From positions 1-5,441 of the forward strand of contig CAMLOA010000169.1 of assembly GCA_946481445.1 (NCBI GenBank): DNA of 5,441 bases, read 5' to 3'. Source of the stretch: an uncultured Devosia sp. (lineage in GTDB: Bacteria > Pseudomonadota > Alphaproteobacteria > Rhizobiales > Devosiaceae). Both the position numbers and the translations under genes were made by a program. This document shows, piece after piece, positions 1 to 5,172 of this stretch (the stretch's first letter is position 1; each line of letters starts with the position of its first letter). The notes below the pieces were generated by a model, which was not told where the DNA came from, did no database searches, and saw only the letters and a list, made by a program, of their open reading frames with translations.

Positions 1-348
1 GGCGGCACCGGAACGGACATATTTGCGGGCATTCCCGTCAGCGACTTCGGCACTGCGCTCGACTGGTACCAGCGCCTGTTCGGCGCCAAGCCGAGCTTTT
101 ACCCCAACGAGGTCGAGGCCGTCTGGGCCATTGCCGAGCATCGCTGGATCTACATCATCGTAGATGCCGAGCGCGCCGGCGGCGCGATCCAGACCATCAT
201 GTGCAGCGACCTCGAATGGCAGATCGACCAGATCGCCGCGCGCGGCCTCACCTGGAGCCAGGAAGAAATCCCCGGCGAAGGCGTGCGCAAGGTCATGTAT
301 TACGACCCCGATGGCAACGAAATCGGCCTGGGGCGCATACCGGGATAG
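1..348 (+). CDS. VOC-family (glyoxalase/bleomycin-resistance fold) protein, 5' end missing
   Basis: Reading frame 1 is open from the first base to a TAG at 346-348, giving 115 residues with no plausible start codon near the beginning, so the start lies just upstream of the window. The fragment opens with a typical VOC first strand and helix, GIPVSDFGTALDWYQRLFG (about residues 10-28), and ends with the classic last-strand motif YYDPDGNEIGLG (about 101-112). Glu107 in that motif is at the position of the usual metal ligand in this superfamily. A full single-domain VOC protein is about 115-130 residues, so probably only a few residues are missing. The superfamily includes glyoxalase I, dioxygenases and antibiotic-binding proteins, and the substrate cannot be read from this sequence. 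It is presumably cytoplasmic, since no signal peptide or membrane segment is seen. It is followed by an inverted repeat (370-405) and a separate promoter, so it probably ends its own transcription unit. Confidence 0.85.
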   Translation, partial: GGTGTDIFAGIPVSDFGTALDWYQRLFGAKPSFYPNEVEAVWAIAEHRWIYIIVDAERAGGAIQTIMCSDLEWQIDQIAARGLTWSQEEIPGEGVRKVMYYDPDGNEIGLGRIPG

Positions 349-369
349 CGTCGCAAACCGTCGTCGTGA

Positions 370-405
370 GGCGCCAGGCTGCCATGGCAGTCGGCTGTTG
401 GCGCC
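370..405. repeat. Inverted repeat downstream of the VOC gene
   Basis: GGCGCCA (370-376) pairs perfectly with TGGCGCC (399-405). Inside lies the 12-bp palindrome CTGCCATGGCAG (379-390). It sits 21 nt after the VOC stop codon, where a transcript-end hairpin would be expected, but no T-run follows it. It may be a 3'-end stabilising hairpin, a weak terminator or a protein-binding palindrome. The remaining bases from 349 to 432 show nothing else recognisable. Confidence 0.4.
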
Positions 406-432
406 GGTAGTTCGCCGCTGCCTGATGACGAG

Positions 433-461
433 TTGACGAAGGAAACGTCACACCCTAGAAA
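433..461 (+). promoter_or_regulatory. Sigma70-like promoter for the leader RNA
   Basis: TTGACG (433-438) matches the -35 consensus at 5 of 6 positions. After exactly 17 nt comes TAGAAA (456-461), a 4-of-6 match to the -10 consensus. Initiation 6-8 nt downstream would fall at about 468-469, on or just before the A of ATGATG at 469. This is the best promoter match I found in the window. It would drive the leader peptide and, on read-through of the terminator at 560-581, the efflux gene at 617. Confidence 0.6.
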
Positions 462-468
462 TTGTCGG

Positions 469-525
469 ATGATGATCAGAACCGGTCTGGTGGTAGTAGG
501 TGGGCGCATGGGCACGGCAGCGTAG
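469..525 (+). CDS. Putative leaderless leader peptide, 18 aa, Leu-Val-Val-Val run
   Basis: ATG at 469 opens an 18-codon ORF, MMIRTGLVVVGGRMGTAA, ending in TAG at 523-525. The predicted transcription start coincides with, or lies within a base of, the ATG, and no Shine-Dalgarno can be placed, so the mRNA would be leaderless. Leaderless leader-peptide ORFs are known in Alphaproteobacteria, for example trpL of Sinorhizobium. The four consecutive codons CTG GTG GTA GTA (487-498) resemble the regulatory codons of branched-chain amino acid attenuators. They end five bases before the 5' arm of a 9-bp hairpin (504-550), and the stop codon lies in that hairpin's apical part, a typical attenuator layout. 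The inferred role is as a sensor of charged Val/Leu tRNA or of ribosome stalling, not as a functional protein. The alternative is a chance ORF in a non-coding RNA; a second in-frame ATG at 472 could also serve as start. Confidence 0.5.
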   Translation: MMIRTGLVVVGGRMGTAA

Positions 526-559
526 CTGTCAGGCGAAAGCACCCATGCGCGGTAAGTTC

Positions 560-581
560 AGCCCCCATGAGGGGCTTTTTT
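560..581 (+). terminator. Intrinsic terminator of the leader RNA
   Basis: AGCCCC (560-565) pairs with GGGGCT (571-576) around a five-base loop (CATGA), and T576-T581 form a six-T run. This is a textbook rho-independent terminator. It lies between the promoter at 433-461 and the efflux gene starting at 617. I see no convincing promoter between 582 and 616, so read-through would be needed for expression of that gene from the visible promoter. Confidence 0.85.
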
Positions 582-616
582 GTTGCCCACCATCTTCAGC
601 TTGAGCAGTCATCATT

Positions 617-1816
617 GTGCAAACGGCATCACGAAAACCCCGTCTTTCGACGCTGATCCTTCTGTCGGCGCTCGCCATCCTGCCGATCAATTTCTTTCTT
701 CCGTCACTGCCGGGCATGGCCGCCGAATTCGATGTCGCCTACGGGATCATGGGCCTGTCGCTGGCGGCCTATGCCGGGGTCTCGGCATGCCTTCAGCTGG
801 TTCTCGGCCCTCTTTCCGACCGGTTCGGGCGCCGCCCCGTGATCCTTTGGGCCGTGGCGACATTCATTGCAGCGACGATCGGCTGTGCAGTGGCTCCCGA
901 TGCGGGGACCTTCCTCGCCTGCCGAATGGTCCAGGCCATAATCGCCCCGACCTACGCGGTATCGCTTGCCGCGATCCGCGACACCAGCAGCCGGGACCAA
1001 GCCGCCGCTCAATTTGGCTATCTGGCCATGGCGTGGGCAATCGCACCCATGCTCGGGCCAACACTTGGCGGACTGCTCGATCAATTGCTCGGCTGGAGAG
1101 CCGGCTTCTGCGTTCTGGCACTTTTCGGAGCAGCCGTTCTGGTCCTGTGCTGGCGAGATTTGAGCGAAACCAACAGCGCGCCCTCGAACACGATGGCCGA
1201 ACAGTATCAATCCTATCCCCAACTGCTGGGTTCGCGGCGCTTCTGGGCATACTGCGTCTGCATGGCCTTCTCAGTTGGCGCCTTCTACGCCTTCCTCGCG
1301 GGAGCCCCGCTGGCCGCCTCGGCCTTCGATCTGTCGCCAGCGGTCCTGGGTCTCTGCATGGGCTCGATCACCGCCGGGTTCATGGCCGGCAGCTTCCTGG
1401 CCGGGCGGCTCGCAAGCAGGTTGCCAGCAAACCGAATTCTGGTTGCAGGACGGCTCTTGGCTTGCGCCGGTCTCTTGTTCGGCCTCGTTCTATATGCCGC
1501 CGGCATAAGTCATGCCCTGGCCTTGTTCGGGCCCTGCATGTTCGTCGGCGTGTCGAACGGGCTGACGCAGCCGATCGCCAATGCTGGAGCCATTTCGGTT
1601 CGCTCGACACAGACGGGCAGCGCCGCCGGTCTGGCGGGCGCAATTACGGTCGCCGGAGCGTCCATGACTGCGGCGATCACGGGTGCCATTCTGACAGTCG
1701 AAAATGCCCGGGCTGGCCTGTTGTTCGTGATGCTGGCCTGCGCGGTCATCGCGCTGATCGCAGCTATGCGCGCCGATCATCTTGAAAGGACCGCGCCCGG
1801 AACGGCGCAAGGCTGA
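617..1816 (+). CDS. Bcr/CflA-type multidrug efflux MFS transporter
   Basis: The protein has 399 residues, about the usual length for the DHA1/Bcr-CflA group of the major facilitator superfamily, which are inner-membrane drug/H+ antiporters. The N-terminal segment contains ILPINFFLPSLPGMA (about 21-35), typical of Bcr/CflA proteins. MFS motif A is clear at 64-75 (GPLSDRFGRRPV). The antiporter motif C appears as APMLGPTLGG (143-152), and Arg103 starts the motif-B region. Hydrophobic segments spaced along the chain fit 12 helices, with a hydrophilic central loop at about 180-207. The GTG at 617 is the first start after an in-frame TGA at 602-604 and places the first helix correctly. The Shine-Dalgarno is weak (GAG at 603-605). 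The gene lies directly behind the attenuator-like leader, which probably governs it. The exported compound cannot be deduced. Family assignment is firm; regulation is inferred. Confidence 0.9.
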   Translation: MQTASRKPRLSTLILLSALAILPINFFLPSLPGMAAEFDVAYGIMGLSLAAYAGVSACLQLVLGPLSDRFGRRPVILWAVATFIAATIGCAVAPDAGTFLACRMVQAIIAPTYAVSLAAIRDTSSRDQAAAQFGYLAMAWAIAPMLGPTLGGLLDQLLGWRAGFCVLALFGAAVLVLCWRDLSETNSAPSNTMAEQYQSYPQLLGSRRFWAYCVCMAFSVGAFYAFLAGAPLAASAFDLSPAVLGLCMGSITAGFMAGSFLAGRLASRLPANRILVAGRLLACAGLLFGLVLYAAGISHALALFGPCMFVGVSNGLTQPIANAGAISVRSTQTGSAAGLAGAITVAGASMTAAITGAILTVENARAGLLFVMLACAVIALIAAMRADHLERTAPGTAQG

Positions 1817-1853
1817 AGGCCGGAGTTTCCTGTACGCTCTCAGGGACAGCCAA

Positions 1854-2765
1854 TCACCCCCGGCTCTGGACCACGTAGCCCTGCGCGCTCATCGGCACTT
1901 CTTCGGCCAGCCAGGCGCGGAATGCCCTGGTCTTGGCCGGTTCGCGCCGGCCCTTGGCGGTGGCCAGCCAATAGCCGTTGGGCCCTTCCACCGGCGCCTC
2001 GAAGGGGCGCACCAGGCGGCCGTCGCTGATCGCGTCGGCGCTCATCATGTCCACCGCCATCAGCACGCCCTGCTCGGATATCGCCGCGTCGAAGGCCAGT
2101 GACGGATCCGAATAGGTGGGACCGCTCAACGGGAAGTCAGCGGGCAGGCCCATGGCCCTCAGCCACAGGCCCCAGTCGAGCATCGTCGTCTGGTCGCGGA
2201 TCACCGGCACCTGCGCCAGGTCTTCCGGCTTGCGCAGGTGCCGCGCCACCAGCGGAGCGCATACCGGCTGGAACATTCGCCCGCCGATCAGGGTGGTGGT
2301 CACGCCCGGCCAGACGCCGCCGCCAAAGCGGATGCCGCAATCCATGTCGGGCCGGCTGAGATCGACCATGGTGCCGGTCACCGTCAGCCGCACCTCGATG
2401 CCGGGATGGAGCGTGATGAACTTGTTGATCCGCCAGATCAGCCAGCGCGAGGCGAAAACGCTGCCAACGGTGAGGTTCAGCACGCCCTCGTCGCTGCCGC
2501 GCAGGCTCGCCAGGCCATCCTGCAGGGCAGCAAAGCCCGCGGTCAGCTGCGGCAGGGCCGCCCTGAGCGCCGCCGTGGGCCGCAAACCGCCCGGCGTGCG
2601 CTCGAACAGTTCCATGCCCAGCCGCTCCTCGGCCCGCCGCAGGTGCTGGCTGACCGCGCCAATGGTCACGCCCAGTTCATCTGCCGCCGGGGCCAGCGCC
2701 CCGCGGCGCGCCACGATCTCGATGGCGCGCAGGGCATTGAGGGGGATCGGGAAGCTCTGGCTCAT
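1854..2765 (-). CDS. LysR-family transcriptional regulator, GcvA-like
   Basis: The protein has 303 residues, the normal LysR length. The N-terminal winged helix-turn-helix covers about residues 8-66, with the recognition region AADELGVTIGAVSQHLRRAE (27-46) and the following LFERTPGGLRPT. A linker leads to the periplasmic-binding-protein-like effector domain (about 94-290). This carries the GcvA-type signature DMDCGIRFGGGVWPGV (140-155), typical of the GcvA/AmpR branch. The effector is unknown. The ATG at 2765 precedes a normal LysR N terminus. No Shine-Dalgarno is seen, and a TATAGA -10-like element on the minus strand (2779-2774) would put transcription start within a few bases of the ATG, so the mRNA may be leaderless. 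It converges on the efflux gene (37-bp gap) and is divergent from the 43-aa small gene at 2871. That divergent gene is its most likely target, because LysR regulators commonly control the divergent neighbour and themselves. Confidence 0.93.
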   Translation of the reverse strand: MSQSFPIPLNALRAIEIVARRGALAPAADELGVTIGAVSQHLRRAEERLGMELFERTPGGLRPTAALRAALPQLTAGFAALQDGLASLRGSDEGVLNLTVGSVFASRWLIWRINKFITLHPGIEVRLTVTGTMVDLSRPDMDCGIRFGGGVWPGVTTTLIGGRMFQPVCAPLVARHLRKPEDLAQVPVIRDQTTMLDWGLWLRAMGLPADFPLSGPTYSDPSLAFDAAISEQGVLMAVDMMSADAISDGRLVRPFEAPVEGPNGYWLATAKGRREPAKTRAFRAWLAEEVPMSAQGYVVQSRG

Positions 2766-2779
2766 ATAGTTTTTCTATA
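2765..2779. promoter_or_regulatory. Candidate LysR operator dyad at the regulator's own start
   Basis: TATAG (2765-2769) and CTATA (2775-2779) form a perfect inverted repeat around five Ts. It is strikingly AT-rich within GC-rich DNA. It starts at the A of the LysR ATG and overlaps the regulator's probable -10 element, so bound protein would block its own promoter. The spacing is close to, but not exactly, the classical LysR T-N11-A box. The role as operator is inferred from position and symmetry only. A second GC-rich hairpin, GCGCC (2809-2813) with GGCGC (2820-2824), lies in the same divergent gap. Confidence 0.4.
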
Positions 2780-2870
2780 GTCTGACGGCGACCTTGTCCA
2801 TTGTTTTGGCGCCATCCGGGGCGCATTCTCGGGACATGGACATCACCTGAACCGCAAAGGAGGTCACAAA

Positions 2871-3002
2871 ATGTCTAGCCTTCTCACCCTGCTGCGCCGC
2901 CTCGCAGACGCCCTTTCCGGCCCCGCGACCCCGGTCACCCCCGATACGATGAGCCTCAATGAATGGGCCGACCTGCCCGCCCACCACCCGGTTTGCGATT
3001 GA
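2871..3002 (+). CDS. Small 43-aa protein divergent from the LysR regulator
   Basis: ATG at 2871 is preceded by AAAGGAGGT (2856-2864), a near-perfect Shine-Dalgarno with 6-nt spacing and the strongest in the window. The 43-codon frame ends with TGA at 3000-3002. The N terminus (MSSLLTLLRRLADAL, 1-15) could form a short amphipathic, basic helix. A Pro/Thr-rich linker follows, and the C terminus reads MSLNEWADLPAHHPVCD (27-43), with two His and a Cys near the end. No signal peptide or full membrane span is evident. I do not recognise a named family. Small proteins divergent from GcvA-like LysR genes are common in Alphaproteobacteria (many are DUF1127), but this one lacks the DUF1127 core. A hairpin with a T-run (3026-3074) 24 nt after the stop fits a short monocistronic message. 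The Shine-Dalgarno and context make it a probable real gene; function is unknown. Confidence 0.72.
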   Translation: MSSLLTLLRRLADALSGPATPVTPDTMSLNEWADLPAHHPVCD

Positions 3003-3025
3003 GCGCCGTGCTGAAGCCATATTCG

Positions 3026-3074
3026 CACCGTTGAAGGGGGGAGACGCGATCCTTCTCCCTTCAAGGTGCCTTTT
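3026..3074 (+). terminator. Long hairpin with T-run; likely terminator that also buries the next gene's Shine-Dalgarno
   Basis: CACC (3026-3029) pairs with GGTG (3065-3068). After one bulged G, TTGAAGGG (3031-3038) pairs with CCCTTCAA (3057-3064), and weaker pairs continue inward. CCTTTT follows the stem, with T3071-T3074. It lies 24 nt after the small gene's stop, as expected of its terminator. The 3' arm contains AAGGTG (3063-3068), the best Shine-Dalgarno for the secreted-protein gene starting at 3078, so the same hairpin could hinder that gene's translation. The T-run is short, so termination may be partial. Confidence 0.6.
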
Positions 3075-3077
3075 CTC

Positions 3078-3551
3078 ATGCTGCGAACCAGTCTTGCCGC
3101 CGGGCTCCTCGCCCTTCTCGCCACCACCGCGACCGCCCAAGAGGCGACCCCGCCGGCCGCGCCTGCCGAGATCGTCATCGATCCGGCGGCCAATACGGCC
3201 CAGCCTTCCAAGTCGACCAGCCTGTTGACCGGGCTCTATGCCACCCAGGCAACCATCGAGCTGTGCGCGATCACCGTCGATCCGGACATTGCCGCCGGCA
3301 TGGCCGCCGACCGGCAGCGACTCGAGCTCAGCGTCAGCCTCGACACGCCTTCGGCGGCCAATGCCTATGCCAAGGTCAAGGCCGATGTGGAGCGCGTGGG
3401 CGTCGACTGCGCCGAGGGCAGTCCCGACCGGCAGAGCGTCGATGCGGTCATGGCCGTCTATGCCCAATTGGCCGCCGGCAGCGCCGGTGCCGGTGGACAG
3501 CCTGCAGACCCGGCCGCCGGCGCCGCGCCGGCCGAACCGGTCTCGCAGTAG
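3078..3551 (+). CDS. Small secreted/periplasmic protein of unknown function
   Basis: ATG at 3078 gives 157 residues. A clear Sec signal peptide has a positively charged start (MLRTS), a hydrophobic core LAAGLLALLA, and a probable cleavage after ATA at residue 20, before QEATPP. I prefer this start to the in-frame GTG at 3066 because AAGGTG (3063-3068) is correctly spaced for it and the signal peptide then begins normally. The mature protein has a Pro/Ala-rich low-complexity lead (22-45), a central folded-looking part (about 48-132) with Cys63 and Cys111, which could form a disulfide, and an Ala/Gly/Pro-rich tail (133-157). No lipobox, enzyme motif or named domain is recognised. It overlaps the upstream hairpin through its ribosome-binding site and converges on the MFS gene at 3575 with a 23-bp gap. 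Alternative readings on the opposite strand lack any coherent protein signature. Confidence 0.8.
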   Translation: MLRTSLAAGLLALLATTATAQEATPPAAPAEIVIDPAANTAQPSKSTSLLTGLYATQATIELCAITVDPDIAAGMAADRQRLELSVSLDTPSAANAYAKVKADVERVGVDCAEGSPDRQSVDAVMAVYAQLAAGSAGAGGQPADPAAGAAPAEPVSQ

Positions 3552-3574
3552 CCATAGCCGGGCGGACAGGTGGG

Positions 3575-4714
3575 CTACTTACCAAGCCGCCGGACCATGA
3601 CCAGGCTCAGCAGCAGGAAGGGCAGCATGGCCGCAAAGGTCATGCGGATGCCGAAGCTCTGGGCGATCCAGCCCATGAGCGGCGGCGCCACCAGGCCGCT
3701 GAGCTGCATCATCAGCGTTGTCGCCGCCACATTCTGGCTGGCGGGCCTGTCGCCGATCCGCGCCGCCGCCGACAGCATCAGCGGGAAGGAGACGCAGACC
3801 CCGATCCCCACCAGCGCAAAGCCGGCAAGGGCCACGTAGAGGCTGGGCGAGAACACCACCATGGTGAGCCCAGCAATGGCAACACAAACCAGCGTCCCGG
3901 CCACCCGTACGGGACCGAAGCGATCGGTCAGCCCGTCCGCGAACAGCCGCCCGGCCGACATGGCGGCGAGGAAAGCCGGCAAGGTCAGGGTATCCACCCA
4001 GCCCGGCGCGTCGAAGCTGTCGCGCATGAAGATGACCGACCAGGTCCGGCTGCCCCCTTCGAGCAGCCCGCTCGCGAGGCCGAAGGCAAACAGGCCCAGC
4101 GTCGCCGCGGTCGGCAGGGCCAGCTTGCTGGCGGTCCCGCCGGTATGGGCTCGGGGCGAGGCAGCCGTCATCGACGCCAGGACGGCCAGGACCAGCAGGG
4201 CGGCCGGCGGCGGTACAAGCCCCAGATGGATGGCCTGCGGCACCTCCAGGCCCCTGGCCGCCGTCCCCAGCAGCGCCGTGCCGAGGAAGCCGATGCTCCA
4301 GGCGCCGTGGCAGCGGTTCATGATCCGGCGGCCCAGGGCGGCCTCGATGCGGTCGGCCTCCACGTTCATGGCCACATTGGATACCGAAAAACTGGCGCCA
4401 TAGAGCGCCATGGCGGCCGAGAGCACCAGGGCGTGGGGCGCCAGGGCGGCCATGGCGATGGACAGGGCCAGCATGGGCAGCGCCACCATGGCCACGCGGC
4501 GCGGGCCGAAATGCTCGATGATGCGGCTCGAGACCAGGAACATGGTCAGCGCGCCCACCGGCTGGCCGATCAGCGCCAGGCCCAGTTGCGCCGCGCTCAG
4601 ATCGAGGGCCTGCTGGATATCGGGGATGCGGGCGAAGATCGACCCGCCGATCACCGCATGCAGGAAGAACAGCGCGACGATGCGCCAGGGCATGGCTTGC
4701 GGGGGCGGGGTCAC
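3575..4714 (-). CDS. YbjJ-like MFS transporter
   Basis: The protein has 379 residues and many hydrophobic segments, consistent with 12 membrane helices. It resembles the YbjJ-like branch of the major facilitator superfamily. Supporting features are ARIPDIQ...LSAAQLGLAL in and after helix 1 (28-48), the MNVEADRIEAALGRRI segment and following HGAWSIG in helices 4-5 (116-142), and a motif-A-like GRLFADGLTDRFGP between the halves (255-268). Substrates of this branch are poorly known, so none is assigned. The GTG start (4714-4712) overlaps the mmcB stop by 4 nt (GTGA), implying translational coupling; an internal ATG at 4693 is the alternative. No good Shine-Dalgarno precedes either. Its C-terminal part is clearly similar to that of the MFS gene at the right window edge, so the two are paralogues flanking mmcB in one operon. 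Confidence 0.9.
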   Translation of the reverse strand: MTPPPQAMPWRIVALFFLHAVIGGSIFARIPDIQQALDLSAAQLGLALIGQPVGALTMFLVSSRIIEHFGPRRVAMVALPMLALSIAMAALAPHALVLSAAMALYGASFSVSNVAMNVEADRIEAALGRRIMNRCHGAWSIGFLGTALLGTAARGLEVPQAIHLGLVPPPAALLVLAVLASMTAASPRAHTGGTASKLALPTAATLGLFAFGLASGLLEGGSRTWSVIFMRDSFDAPGWVDTLTLPAFLAAMSAGRLFADGLTDRFGPVRVAGTLVCVAIAGLTMVVFSPSLYVALAGFALVGIGVCVSFPLMLSAAARIGDRPASQNVAATTLMMQLSGLVAPPLMGWIAQSFGIRMTFAAMLPFLLLSLVMVRRLGK

Positions 4715-5172
4715 TTCGGTCCGGGGTCCATCAAGACGTGAATGCGGTCGGCGCCCAGCCGGGCCAGCTTGAGCATCAGCGCCTTGCGCCGGGCCGGGGG
4801 CAGCGGGGTCAGCGGGCTGTCGCGCAGCATGGCGCCGTCATGCCCGTCGGCGACGATCAGCCCCTCGCTTGTCGGGAAGATGTCGGGATCCAGTTCGGGC
4901 GGCTTGGCAAAGAAGAACTTGTCCGAGAAGTCGCGATATTCGGGCCATTTCCGATCGACCTGGAAGTCGACCAGGCTCGACTTGATCTCGACGATCCAGA
5001 TCTCGCCCTTGGGGCCAACGCCCAGCACGTCGGCGCGGCGGCCGCTCTTCAGCGTCACCTCGGCATAGCAGGCCATGTCATAGGTCTCGCGCAGCAGGCG
5101 CATGACCCCGCGCTGCACGCGCAGGGCCGTGGCCGACTGGCGCAGGTCGACGATGGGCCCCAGCTCAGCCAT
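4711..5172 (-). CDS. mmcB: MmcB-family putative DNA-repair nuclease (PD-(D/E)xK fold)
   Basis: This is a soluble protein of 153 residues from the ATG at 5172. That start is favoured because MAELGPIVDLRQSATALRVQ matches the usual MmcB N terminus. An ATG at 5202 would add ten residues and a 38-nt overlap with the upstream gene. The core SGRRADVLGVGPKGEIWIVE followed by IKSS (43-66) has the arrangement of a PD-(D/E)xK nuclease site: Asp48, Glu62 and Lys64. Then come DFQVDRKWPEYRDFSDKFFFA (69-89) and EGLIVADG (103-110), both hallmarks of the family (PF06319, formerly DUF1052). In Caulobacter, mmcB belongs to the mitomycin C/SOS damage response; its exact activity is, to my knowledge, unsettled. 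The ATG overlaps the stop of the upstream MFS gene by 8 nt and the 3' end overlaps the next MFS start by 4 nt, so it is the middle gene of an operon. Any LexA box would lie outside the window. Confidence 0.9.
   Translation of the reverse strand: MAELGPIVDLRQSATALRVQRGVMRLLRETYDMACYAEVTLKSGRRADVLGVGPKGEIWIVEIKSSLVDFQVDRKWPEYRDFSDKFFFAKPPELDPDIFPTSEGLIVADGHDGAMLRDSPLTPLPPARRKALMLKLARLGADRIHVLMDPGPK

Larger units (their letters stand above)
469..581 (+). ncRNA. Attenuator-like leader RNA or small RNA, about 113 nt
   Basis: Promoter, structured body and intrinsic terminator together define a discrete transcript of about 113 nt. The main stem is 9 perfect pairs, GCGCATGGG (504-512) with CCCATGCGC (542-550). 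Its 29-nt apical part holds a second hairpin, GGCAGC (516-521) with GCTGTC (525-530) including one G-U pair, and a small GC-GAAA-GC tetraloop hairpin (533-540). The terminator stem starts 10 nt later. Read as a cis element, it is a transcription attenuator for the efflux gene at 617. Read as a trans element, it is a stand-alone sRNA, as shown for the terminated trp leader of Sinorhizobium. I do not recognise it as a named Rfam family. It lacks the SRP core sequence and the signatures of TPP, cobalamin and fluoride riboswitches. Confidence 0.5.

Noticed and set aside
422..446. Hammerhead-ribozyme-like core: CTGATGA followed by GAAAC
   Set aside because: The intervening bases (429-441) cannot form stem II: only one pair, or a 2-bp stem in the wrong register, is possible, and no matching stem III/cleavage site was found. 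The bases also overlap the -35 element of a good promoter.
469..581. SRP RNA or a known riboswitch (TPP, cobalamin, fluoride, ZTP, THF-II)
   Set aside because: The signature sequences of these families that I can recall are absent; the leader-peptide/attenuator reading explains more of the sequence.
580..1785. A 401-codon open frame on the plus strand overlapping the efflux gene
   Set aside because: It is rich in Arg, Ser, Gly and His without domains or membrane segments, and overlaps in another frame a clear MFS protein. It is a high-GC shadow frame.
1817..1853. Bidirectional terminator between the convergent efflux and LysR genes
   Set aside because: Only a short imperfect TCCTG/CAGGGA pairing is visible, with no T-run on either strand.
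2775..3467. A 230-codon minus-strand open frame across the small gene and the secreted-protein gene
   Set aside because: It has repetitive Gly/Arg/Ile-rich composition with no domain. The plus strand shows a Shine-Dalgarno, a signal peptide and a coherent protein instead.
3263..4741. A 492-codon plus-strand open frame opposite the MFS gene
   Set aside because: The translation is low-complexity (Gly, Arg, His, Gln) and lies antisense to a transporter with recognisable motifs and an operon overlap.
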